From NCBI RefSeq assembly GCF_042726155.1, contig NZ_JBHXHV010000003.1, forward strand, positions 310,001-374,000: a stretch of DNA of 64,000 bases, written 5' to 3'. Under the pieces are notes generated by a model. The model was given only the letters and a program-made list of their open reading frames with translations. It had not been told where the DNA came from and did not search any database. This document shows, piece by piece, positions 42,709 to 50,201 of this stretch. The translations under genes and the position numbers were made by a program. Source of the stretch: Leucobacter sp042726155. Its GTDB lineage: Bacteria > Actinomycetota > Actinomycetes > Actinomycetales > Microbacteriaceae. Numbering within the stretch: position 1 is the stretch's first letter; each line of letters begins with the position of its first letter.

Positions 42709-44195
42709 GCGGCACCGTAAAGTTTGCCCGTCTGCCCTCCCAGGGGCTTGTGAACGGCATCGACGGGCCGGGATTTACCGCGATGGGCATCGCCGTAATT
42801 GTCGGGGCAGTCGCCGTTATTGGCGATGGCCTCATCGGACTCCTCAGCGCGCTCCCGGTGTACGCACCCCTCGCCGCACTCGGCCTGTTACGCCGGCACG
42901 GCCAATCACTAGTGACGCACCTGATGCGTGAAGTTGGAGGAATCATGCGCAAATCTGTCGGCGCAACGAAATACCGTGCACGGCCCGAGAAAAAGAAGAT
43001 CACACCGACGTCGTCGCTGGATCTTCCTGGACGAGAGGGACGCATTCATCTCTACGAGACAGATAGCGGTGCAGTGGTGGTGTGGGATGCCCGGCAGGGC
43101 ACCGCAACGGTGTGCTGTGTGCTCGCGACGAATGGGCTCGGGATGCCACAAGCCGGAGCCCCGTCGACGTTGTCTGAGGAGGACCGTGAGGGACTGATCT
43201 TCGAATGGTCGAAGGTGCTGGGATCGTTCACGCAGAAAGAGCATGTAACGCGAGTCACTGTTCTTGAGCAGGCACGTCCCGGGACGGTTGCGGCAGAACG
43301 CCGGTACTTCGAAGAACGATCTATGGGCCTGGTTGGGGGTGTTGCAGAGTCGTATCAAGAGGCTCTCGATCTTGCTGATCAGGCGGTAACGAAACACACG
43401 TCAGTACTCGCGCTCACCTTCAAGCTTTCAGGTGAAGCGAAGGCGCTCGTGAAGGGTGAGAAAAGCGAAAAGGCGGGGATGCTCAAGCTTGCTGAGTTGG
43501 AGATCTCCACGACATCTGACGCGCTCTACAATGCCGGTTTCACGCGTTTCGTGTGGATGAACGCTCGGGAGTGGGGAGCCTGGGGACGGTCACTGGTCGA
43601 CCCGGCGTCTCAGCAGGGCGTGGATTCTCGAATCGGCACCGTTTGGGAAGGGATCGACCCGCTGTCGGCTGCCCCAATGCTGATCGACGAGCATCGGAAT
43701 GTCGTGGAGACGGATTCTGGTTGGCACCGTACGTACTGGATTCAGGAGTGGCCCCGGTACGAGACGTTCCCCGGGTTCATGTCACGGCTGGTCTTCGCTA
43801 AACAGCAATCTGGGCGGCCAGTACGGCAGACGTTCATGCTGGTGGGCCAACCAGTTCAAATCGGTGACGCCATGAAAAAGATCGAGGAACAAAAACGTAC
43901 CTGGATCACGAACGCGGGAATTCGGGCGAAGTCAGGCAAACCGACTACTGCGGCAGACAACGCCGACTGGCACGCGCTGGAAGAGCAGGAAGCTGACCTG
44001 GTCGCAGGGCAGGGCGAGCTGCGGTTTTCGGCCTATCTCACGGTGACAGCAACGTCCCCTGAAACGCTTGAACAGGAAGCCGCATCCATTCGGAACGCGT
44101 GCTCGGCGACCGGGTTAGAGCCGCGAACGATGCCTTGGCAGCAGGCCGAAGCGTTGATGAATGTGGCGTATCCGTGCGGTTTGGGAATGAAGTAA
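42705..44195 (+). CDS. SCO6880-family transfer protein
   Basis: The 496-residue protein starts with two membrane helices (about 24-55), like a PrgI/VirB3 module, and continues as a cytoplasmic domain resembling the N-terminal part of VirB4. The combination is the SCO6880 family, common between the VirB6-like and VirB4-like genes on actinobacterial elements. It carries no Walker motif of its own; the ATPase is encoded by the next gene, so the ancestral VirB4 function is split. GTG 42705 overlaps the upstream stop. Confidence 0.8.
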   Translation: MSGTVKFARLPSQGLVNGIDGPGFTAMGIAVIVGAVAVIGDGLIGLLSALPVYAPLAALGLLRRHGQSLVTHLMREVGGIMRKSVGATKYRARPEKKKITPTSSLDLPGREGRIHLYETDSGAVVVWDARQGTATVCCVLATNGLGMPQAGAPSTLSEEDREGLIFEWSKVLGSFTQKEHVTRVTVLEQARPGTVAAERRYFEERSMGLVGGVAESYQEALDLADQAVTKHTSVLALTFKLSGEAKALVKGEKSEKAGMLKLAELEISTTSDALYNAGFTRFVWMNAREWGAWGRSLVDPASQQGVDSRIGTVWEGIDPLSAAPMLIDEHRNVVETDSGWHRTYWIQEWPRYETFPGFMSRLVFAKQQSGRPVRQTFMLVGQPVQIGDAMKKIEEQKRTWITNAGIRAKSGKPTTAADNADWHALEEQEADLVAGQGELRFSAYLTVTATSPETLEQEAASIRNACSATGLEPRTMPWQQAEALMNVAYPCGLGMK

Positions 44196-44210
44196 TAGGG
44201 GGCATGGCGG

Positions 44211-45683
44211 ATGGTAAAGAAACTCCTCACGATTGAGGGCGCAGGTCTCGACCGGCGCCAACGCAGAGCACTGCAGAAGATGTATGCGAGTGCCGTGCGT
44301 GATGACGAGGTAGCTGACGACGAGAAGGTCGAGAAGCTCCCAATACAGAGCCCCTTGCAGTTTCAAGGTGGGTTTTGGACGATTCCGATTAGTCGTCCGT
44401 GGCACCGGGCAACGGGGCATCAGCTGGCTGCAGCAAACACGTTCGCTGCAGCGGATGTGCACGATGTCGCAGGTCCGATCATCGGGGTCGATATGAATAG
44501 CGGCAAGCCGTTTACGTTCGATCCGTGGGAGCTCTACCGCCGTGGGCTCGCATCTGCGCCGAACATCCTTATCCAAGGCTCACTGCGACAAGGAAAGTCG
44601 TTCTCAATTAAGCGGCTGGTGACGTTGCTCGTCGAATTCGGACGGTTTGCTATCAACACGTCAGATTCGAAAGGAGAACACGGAGCAGTTGCCGAAGCTC
44701 TCGGCGGGAATGTGTTCAAGATGGGCGTTTTCGGGAGCGAGATTCGCCTCAATGCGCTTGAAGCCCCGGAACGGCAGCACGACGAGCTCCTCGTCAACTA
44801 CGAGGCGCGAGTCCGGGCGAGCCGTATCTCGGTGCTGCAGCAGATTGCAGGTCTCCTCACTCCTGGCGAGCGGCCTCTCATCGCACGTGAGATGACAATA
44901 CTCGAATGGGCTCTTGAGGAAGTCGTTGCTGAGTCGGGAAACCGACCCACGCTGCGGGCCGTGTGGGAGAAGATCTCCTCCCGTGAGCTACTGACGGCGC
45001 AGGATGGATATTTCGACCGGCGAGATGCTGATGATCTTCGCGATGGGCTGCGGCGACTCGTGCATGGGGATCTGGGAGGGATGTTCGATACGGATTCGTC
45101 GATTGAGCTGAATCCTGATTCGCCATACACGGTGATTGACACGTTCGCAATCGGACAGCGTGGCGAGCAGGCGCTTTCCGTCACCCAGGCCGTGACGAAC
45201 GCTTGGGTGCTCAACACGATCTCAAACAAGAATGCAGGCCGCCAGTACCTTCTCATTCGCGAAGAAGGATGGGCGGACATGCGTACCAAGGCCGCCCTCG
45301 AAGCTCACCGGAAGCAGCTCAAGCTCTCAGGTGAGTACGGCGTAGCCATGATTCTCATCGTTCACGAGGGTGGAGATTTTGACGCCGTTGGAGCGGAAGG
45401 TTCTCAAGAACGAGAACTCGCCAAGACGCTGCTTCGCGGATACGCAAATCGCATCTCGTTCTGGCAGAACGAAGAGACCTTGGATGATGCGATTGAACGA
45501 AAGATGTTCACCCGCGCGGAGGCTGCAGCAATCGGAACCCTATCTCGGGGTCAGTTCCTCGTGAAGATGAAATCAGGATCGTACGCGGTCGACGGGAACC
45601 CGACGTCGACCGAGTGGGAGAAGGAACTATTCGATACCGATCGGCAGATGCGCGATCGCAAGATGAAGGCGGTTGCCGCATGA
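44211..45683 (+). CDS. VirB4-like transfer ATPase
   Basis: The 490-residue cytoplasmic ATPase provides energy for the secretion channel. Walker A is QGSLRQGKSF (about 120-129). The Walker B position reads YLLIREEGWAD (about 345-355), where the usual Asp-Glu pair is Glu-Glu; later motifs DTFAIGQRGEQ and YANRISFWQNEETL fit the TraE/VirB4 RecA fold. Fifteen bases separate it from the SCO6880-like gene. ATG 44211. Its stop overlaps the next start by four bases. Confidence 0.85.
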   Translation: MVKKLLTIEGAGLDRRQRRALQKMYASAVRDDEVADDEKVEKLPIQSPLQFQGGFWTIPISRPWHRATGHQLAAANTFAAADVHDVAGPIIGVDMNSGKPFTFDPWELYRRGLASAPNILIQGSLRQGKSFSIKRLVTLLVEFGRFAINTSDSKGEHGAVAEALGGNVFKMGVFGSEIRLNALEAPERQHDELLVNYEARVRASRISVLQQIAGLLTPGERPLIAREMTILEWALEEVVAESGNRPTLRAVWEKISSRELLTAQDGYFDRRDADDLRDGLRRLVHGDLGGMFDTDSSIELNPDSPYTVIDTFAIGQRGEQALSVTQAVTNAWVLNTISNKNAGRQYLLIREEGWADMRTKAALEAHRKQLKLSGEYGVAMILIVHEGGDFDAVGAEGSQERELAKTLLRGYANRISFWQNEETLDDAIERKMFTRAEAAAIGTLSRGQFLVKMKSGSYAVDGNPTSTEWEKELFDTDRQMRDRKMKAVAA

Positions 45684-46168
45684 GCGGAGTAAGAGAGCTC
45701 TATCGAGAGTTTCGGCAGGGACTCGATACCACTCCTGGACCCGAAGACCCCACGTTCTTCGAGCTGTGGAGCCTGTACATGGACATCACTGACAACGTGA
45801 GTGCGCGCCTCACCGAACCTCAGATGGGCAGTGAGTTTGATGCAGCGGAACGCGTGCAGGTATTTCTCGCATGGTCAGAGCATGTGGGGAAGATATGCCG
45901 AGAGATGCCGCTGCGCGTCCCCTCCCCCGCGTTACGTGCAGTGAAAGCCGCCGGTCGCTATCTCGACCGAACGCCGCTGGTCGACGAGCTGGCGGAGTTT
46001 CTGCGGCTCGGCTCCCCGATGGTGAACGACCTGAGCGAGTACGCGGTTGAAGGGCTTGGTAGACATGCACGGCCGGTAGTAGACGAGCTGTCGTTCGTGT
46101 CTCGGGCAGGCACGCTCATGTACGAATCTGTTTCCCGCACGATTCCTGGAATGGAGGTGAGACTCTGA
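45680..46168 (+). CDS. Hypothetical T4SS accessory protein
   Basis: A helical, soluble 162-residue protein beginning MSGVRELYREFRQGLDTT; no membrane segment or known motif. It overlaps the VirB4-like gene by four bases and the coupling protein start by one (TGATG), so it is co-translated with two transfer ATPases and is probably an adaptor. Not recognised. Confidence 0.6.
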   Translation: MSGVRELYREFRQGLDTTPGPEDPTFFELWSLYMDITDNVSARLTEPQMGSEFDAAERVQVFLAWSEHVGKICREMPLRVPSPALRAVKAAGRYLDRTPLVDELAEFLRLGSPMVNDLSEYAVEGLGRHARPVVDELSFVSRAGTLMYESVSRTIPGMEVRL

Positions 46169-47973
46169 TGCAACCAAACTGGAAGTGGTCGTCACTCCCC
46201 TGGCAAGTAGCCGCAGCTATCGTTCTGATTAGTGCGGTCGCGATCGTGGTGTTTCCGCAGCTCGCAGTAATTGGAATCACCAATCCGTCTGCGTTTAACG
46301 GAGCTGACAAAATGTCGATCGGTGAACTGATTGGGCTATGGGGTCAATCCGATCCGACGATCGTCACTCACGCCAACGTCCCTGGTTTCGTGCATTGGGG
46401 CCTGATCTTGATATTTATGGGATTGAGCCTGGGTGTGATCATTCTCTGGGCCGTGGCTCGGGCGCGGCAGAAGAAAGATCCGCAGCACAAACCCGGTCTA
46501 GCTCCGTTGAAGGATGTCAACCGTGAGCTGAGCACGAAACAGCTCGTGAAGGTCCGTGGACCGAACCTTCGGCCCATGATCGACAGCAACCATTTGCGCC
46601 CGTCCGATTGCGGGTATCGGATCGGCTCGTTCTGGGGTATCGACCTTTGGCTCAGAGTAGAGGACCCCACCATCATCATCGGTCCGTCACGTTCCGGTAA
46701 GGGTTGGTACCTCATCCTGAACTGGATCCTTTCGGCACCAGGCGCGCTCATCACCACGTCGTCAAAGATGGACAACGCTCAAATCACCATGCTTGAACGC
46801 GAGCGAAGTGGATCGAAATGTTGGATCTTTGCGCCTGGAATTGATGGAGGCGAGGATCTCGGTCACGTGCTCCGTTGGGATCCGGTCGACGGATGCGTCG
46901 AGGAGCGAACTCTTGTGCGTCGCGTGCGTTCGCTCATCCCGTCAGATTCGTTCTCAGGCTCCACTTCAAACGGTGGTCACTGGGACACGCTTGGGCAACA
47001 GCTCGCGGCTCACCTGTTTCATGGTGCAGCGTGTGGAGATTATGAACGTCCTGTCGACAAGATCTGGGATTGGGTCTCGTCGCCGCAAAGGGCATTGGAG
47101 GCGGTGCACGCGATCCGCGAACACGAGCACGGCTTGTTAGAGCATGCCCGCCATTTGGAGTCCGTAATCAATATGCCCCCGGAGCAACGCGCTGCGCAAT
47201 GGGGGGTGCTCCCAACCGTTCTGGCATTCCTTGAATCGCGATCGGCGAGAGATTGGTTCTCGCCCGCCAAGGGTGAAGAGTTTGATCCGGTGTCGTTCGT
47301 ACTTGAGAAACAGACGGTATACATGGTCGGCGATAAGCAAGCCTCGGGCGGATACACGCGCATTATTGATGGCCTGTTCGCTGAGCTTGACTACGTCACC
47401 AAAGGCATTGCTGATGCCTCCCCGGGAAGTCGCGTCGACCCACCAGTGAGTTACATTCTCGACGAGCTGGGAAACTTCGAGTACCAGGGTTTGTACGAGA
47501 TCATCACCGCCGGCGGCGGTCGTGGTCGCGTCGTCGTTGCAGTGTTCCAATCAAAGGAGCAGCTGGCACAGTGGGGCCCGGAGAATGCGAAAACCATGTG
47601 GGACGCCGCCGTGGCAAAGATCATCCTGCCCGGTGGGAGTGACGAGGATGAGCTGCGAAAGCTCTCGGCCCTGATTGGCGAGTTGTGGGTCAAGCGAGAA
47701 TCACACACCTGGGGTGACGGAACTCCTTCCATCCAAGTCAGCGAAGAAAAACGCTCAGTACTGGAACCCAACGAGATCCGCGAAATGATGGGCGGGTATG
47801 GACTGCTGTTCTACCGCAACCTCAAGCCCGTCATCGCGAAACTGACACCATTTGACAAGAACGACGCCTACGGTCGCTGCAGCAAGGACAAAACGACGAT
47901 GGCAGCCCAAATGAGAGTTGCGTCACCGTTCGCAGCTCGGTTAAGCGCCACGTCGGGTACAGATCGTGCGTGA
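46168..47973 (+). CDS. VirD4/TraG-like type IV coupling protein
   Basis: This 601-residue protein links the relaxase-DNA complex to the channel. Two N-terminal membrane helices (about 13-33 and 72-92) precede the ATPase domain with Walker A IIIGPSRSGKGW (about 169-180) and Walker B SYILDELGNF (about 428-437). TSSKMDNA after Walker A and VVAVFQSKEQL resemble the VirD4 motifs. Length matches the family. It lies in the transfer operon; the HNH gene starts inside its last codons. Confidence 0.9.
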   Translation: MQPNWKWSSLPWQVAAAIVLISAVAIVVFPQLAVIGITNPSAFNGADKMSIGELIGLWGQSDPTIVTHANVPGFVHWGLILIFMGLSLGVIILWAVARARQKKDPQHKPGLAPLKDVNRELSTKQLVKVRGPNLRPMIDSNHLRPSDCGYRIGSFWGIDLWLRVEDPTIIIGPSRSGKGWYLILNWILSAPGALITTSSKMDNAQITMLERERSGSKCWIFAPGIDGGEDLGHVLRWDPVDGCVEERTLVRRVRSLIPSDSFSGSTSNGGHWDTLGQQLAAHLFHGAACGDYERPVDKIWDWVSSPQRALEAVHAIREHEHGLLEHARHLESVINMPPEQRAAQWGVLPTVLAFLESRSARDWFSPAKGEEFDPVSFVLEKQTVYMVGDKQASGGYTRIIDGLFAELDYVTKGIADASPGSRVDPPVSYILDELGNFEYQGLYEIITAGGGRGRVVVAVFQSKEQLAQWGPENAKTMWDAAVAKIILPGGSDEDELRKLSALIGELWVKRESHTWGDGTPSIQVSEEKRSVLEPNEIREMMGGYGLLFYRNLKPVIAKLTPFDKNDAYGRCSKDKTTMAAQMRVASPFAARLSATSGTDRA

Positions 47974-48376
47974 ACTGAAGCTGGGTGCGATCCGGTCGAA
48001 CGGCCGACAACGTTGGCGGGAGTACTACGCCAAGTACATAACTTCCCCTCGCTGGTTCGCCAGACGGGAAGAATGGGCAATCGAGGAAGCCGCTCGGATT
48101 GCCCCCGAGCCCATAATGTGCCGGGGCGAGTGCGGATCAAAGTGGCGGATTAGCCGCGATGACCTGCACCACTGCGACTACGCACGGTTCGGCAACGAAG
48201 CCCACGAGGATCTGTGGCCGATGTGCCGGGAGTGCCATAGCCTCCTGCATGAGCTAATCGAATCTTCTCGTACTTGGCGAAAGCTCCCGAAACGGCAAGC
48301 TAACTTCCAGGCGATCGCGATTTTAGTGAACCCAGTAGTTGGTTCGACTACGAGATCTCTCAAGGACTACCTCTGA
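47966..48376 (+). CDS. HNH-type endonuclease-like protein
   Basis: The 136-residue protein has a zinc-binding HNH core: CRGECGSKW, DDLHHCDYARFGNEAHEDLWPMCRECHSLLHELIE, with Cys-x-x-x-Cys, the His-His catalytic pair, Asn and a final CxxC-xxxxH group. GTG 47966 overlaps the coupling protein by eight bases and the gene ends at a strong terminator, so it is the last gene of the transfer operon. It may cut incoming or host DNA or assist transfer; a target is not indicated. Confidence 0.75.
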   Translation: MRELKLGAIRSNGRQRWREYYAKYITSPRWFARREEWAIEEAARIAPEPIMCRGECGSKWRISRDDLHHCDYARFGNEAHEDLWPMCRECHSLLHELIESSRTWRKLPKRQANFQAIAILVNPVVGSTTRSLKDYL

Positions 48377-48410
48377 AACGGGCCGCGCACCAGGTGGTGC
48401 GCGGCCCGTT
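48377..48410 (+). terminator. Terminator of the transfer operon
   Basis: A perfect 15-bp stem, AACGGGCCGCGCACC (48377-48391) with GGTGCGCGGCCCGTT (48396-48410), loop AGGT, then CTTTC. It ends the long operon. A second small hairpin (48425-48445) follows in the leader of the SSB gene. Confidence 0.9.
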
Positions 48411-48466
48411 CTTTCGTGGTGCAAGCGGACGAAGGCGTCGTCCGCCCAGATCGAAAGGTAGCAATC

Positions 48467-49555
48467 ATGGCTGAAATGGTGCGAGTCAACATCGGGGGCA
48501 AAGAGCCGAGATATCTCCCCGCGACAGACAACAAGAAGCAGGTGATGTACATCGACGTTGTTGAGAACCGGCGTAGGTACGATCAAGACCAGCAGCAGTG
48601 GGTTGACTTGGACCCCGTCTGGTACGAGGCAAGCTTCCGGGGCAACGACGCCGATCTCATCCGCGACAAGTTCGAGCGGGGCGACTCCATCATCATTTTC
48701 GGTGACAAGGAAAAGCGCGTTAGAGAGGCGGCTGACGGCCAAACGTACCCGTCGACACACTTCTACGTCGATTCGTTTGGCATCGACCCTCGCTTGTCGA
48801 CGTTCACGCTCGATCGTTCTCGCCGGCAGAACCGGGCGCAGGAAGCAACCCAGTCGGTCGCGCAGGAAGCAACCCAGTTGGCTTCACCAACGGCCCCAGA
48901 TTCGGAGGTCGACCCAGCATTTGACGCTGAGGCCAGTGCAGAGTTTGCGTTGCGGGTCAAGCAGGTGCTCGAAGCCGGGCACATCACCCCTGAAACGGCC
49001 GACGCCGCAATGCAGGCATGGGAAGTCGTTCTGAAAGGCGGTCCGGACCGTACTTTCCCTACGCCAGTCAGTGATGCGTTGAAGCGAGGTGGCGCGACTC
49101 TGTCTGCGCTTGTGTACGTTACGAGCGTCGCCGAACAATATGCCGGAGATGGGGAGCGACTCAGTTGGGCAGAGACCGAAACGTGGGTTGACAAAAAGGC
49201 ACGTTCGGAGGCCCGGGCTACGGTCGCGAGCCGGTTGCATGACGTCGTTAGCAAGCGTTACGTTGACGGCGCAGTGGCCGACCAGGTCATCGCTGTCTGG
49301 GACGACCCGTCAGTGTCGGCGTCGGGGCTTGGGCAGGCGACGGGGAACGCGCTGCGTGCCGGTGGCGCGAACGAAGCGGTCGTGGCGTACGTGTCGAGCG
49401 TCGCGGACGAATATGCCGGTAGCGGGCACGCGAAGAGCTGGAACGAAGCTGCGGCGGCCGCGGGCCCCGCACAGCCAGTGGACACTAATTGGGCTCTGGT
49501 CAACGAGGCACGGCGCGACGTCGCCGCAAGCGCGTCTGTGACACCAGGAATCTGA
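48467..49555 (+). CDS. SSB-like protein with duplicated C-terminal domain
   Basis: The first about 125 residues are an OB-fold single-stranded-DNA-binding protein (AEMVRVNIGGKEPRY, WYEASFRGNDADLIRDKFERGDSIIIFGDKE). After a Gln/Ala-rich linker, two related helical segments follow about 89 residues apart, each with an A-x-x-AW block, a DALKRGG- or NALRAGG-like turn and a YVTSVAEQYAG / YVSSVADEYAG ending. The normal acidic SSB tail is missing. It should coat DNA during transfer. ATG 48467 follows CGAAAGG; an upstream extension to 48416 is not used. Confidence 0.75.
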   Translation: MAEMVRVNIGGKEPRYLPATDNKKQVMYIDVVENRRRYDQDQQQWVDLDPVWYEASFRGNDADLIRDKFERGDSIIIFGDKEKRVREAADGQTYPSTHFYVDSFGIDPRLSTFTLDRSRRQNRAQEATQSVAQEATQLASPTAPDSEVDPAFDAEASAEFALRVKQVLEAGHITPETADAAMQAWEVVLKGGPDRTFPTPVSDALKRGGATLSALVYVTSVAEQYAGDGERLSWAETETWVDKKARSEARATVASRLHDVVSKRYVDGAVADQVIAVWDDPSVSASGLGQATGNALRAGGANEAVVAYVSSVADEYAGSGHAKSWNEAAAAAGPAQPVDTNWALVNEARRDVAASASVTPGI

Positions 49556-49571
49556 ACACACGGGTCGAGTG

Positions 49572-49605
49572 AAGCGGGGTTGGCATGGTTCGCTAGCCCC
49601 GCTTT
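49572..49605 (+). terminator. Intrinsic terminator of the SSB gene
   Basis: AAGCGGGGTTGGC (49572-49584) pairs with GCTAGCCCCGCTT (49592-49604), with G-T pairs, followed by TTC. It closely resembles the hairpin at 41056-41092. Confidence 0.8.
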
Positions 49606-49622
49606 CGCGTGTGCGCAGCAGG

Positions 49623-49665
49623 GCGCTTCTTGAGGTACCAGTTACTGATCGAAAGGAAGAAGCGC
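49623..49665 (+). promoter_or_regulatory. Stem directly against the start codon of the next gene
   Basis: GCGCTTCTT (49623-49631) pairs perfectly with AAGAAGCGC (49657-49665), which ends immediately before ATG 49666 and lies between the GAAAGG ribosome site (49651-49656) and the start. Folding would hide the initiation region, so translation may be controlled by RNA structure or by a binding protein. Confidence 0.5.
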
Positions 49666-50082
49666 ATGGCAACAGTGTCAAGTTTTTCGGTGAAAGAAGT
49701 GGGCACTCCATCACCGTCTCCGGAAGTCATCGTGTTCGCCGAACTTGAGCATCTCGAGTTCTGGAAACGTATTGATGAGCTACGTGCCGTGGGTCGCGTC
49801 AGCCCCGAGGGTGAGTCCCAGCTTCATGACATGGCAAGAGATTCGACGGACTTACGCGAATTCGGTGCGCGCCTTCACTACGGTGCCCCACATCTTATGG
49901 GTCCTGTTGAGCAGAGGTACGTGACGTCAGCGCTCGAAACACCCGAGGGGCGGCGGCCGGAGTCCTGGGAGGAGTCCACCGCGCACGTCCGCGCCTTTGG
50001 CTCGGATCAGTACCAGAGCGTTACCGCGGTGCATCAGCAGGAACGTGACCGCCAGTTGGAGGCGACTCGCGCGTATTCCTGA
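49666..50082 (+). CDS. Hypothetical 138-residue protein
   Basis: A soluble protein starting MATVSSFSVKEVGTP, with helical segments (FWKRIDELRAVGRVSPEGESQLHDMARDSTDLREF) and no recognised domain. It is a single-gene unit between two strong terminators, preceded by a CGAAAGGA leader and a stem that reaches its start codon. That organisation suggests tight individual control. Role unknown; position between SSB and methylase suggests DNA processing. Confidence 0.6.
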   Translation: MATVSSFSVKEVGTPSPSPEVIVFAELEHLEFWKRIDELRAVGRVSPEGESQLHDMARDSTDLREFGARLHYGAPHLMGPVEQRYVTSALETPEGRRPESWEESTAHVRAFGSDQYQSVTAVHQQERDRQLEATRAYS

Positions 50083-50094
50083 CCTGCACTCCTG

Positions 50095-50132
50095 AGCGGG
50101 GGTCGTGCCTTTTGGCACGGCCCCCGCTTTTC
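50095..50132 (+). terminator. Intrinsic terminator
   Basis: AGCGGGGGTCGTGCC (50095-50109) pairs perfectly with GGCACGGCCCCCGCT (50114-50128), followed by TTTT. Confidence 0.9.
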
Positions 50133-50201
50133 GTTGCGGGACTGCGCAGGCCCGCGCTTCAAAGGGCATGGAACGTAGAAACGTCGAGGGTGGGGGCCAG
50201 A

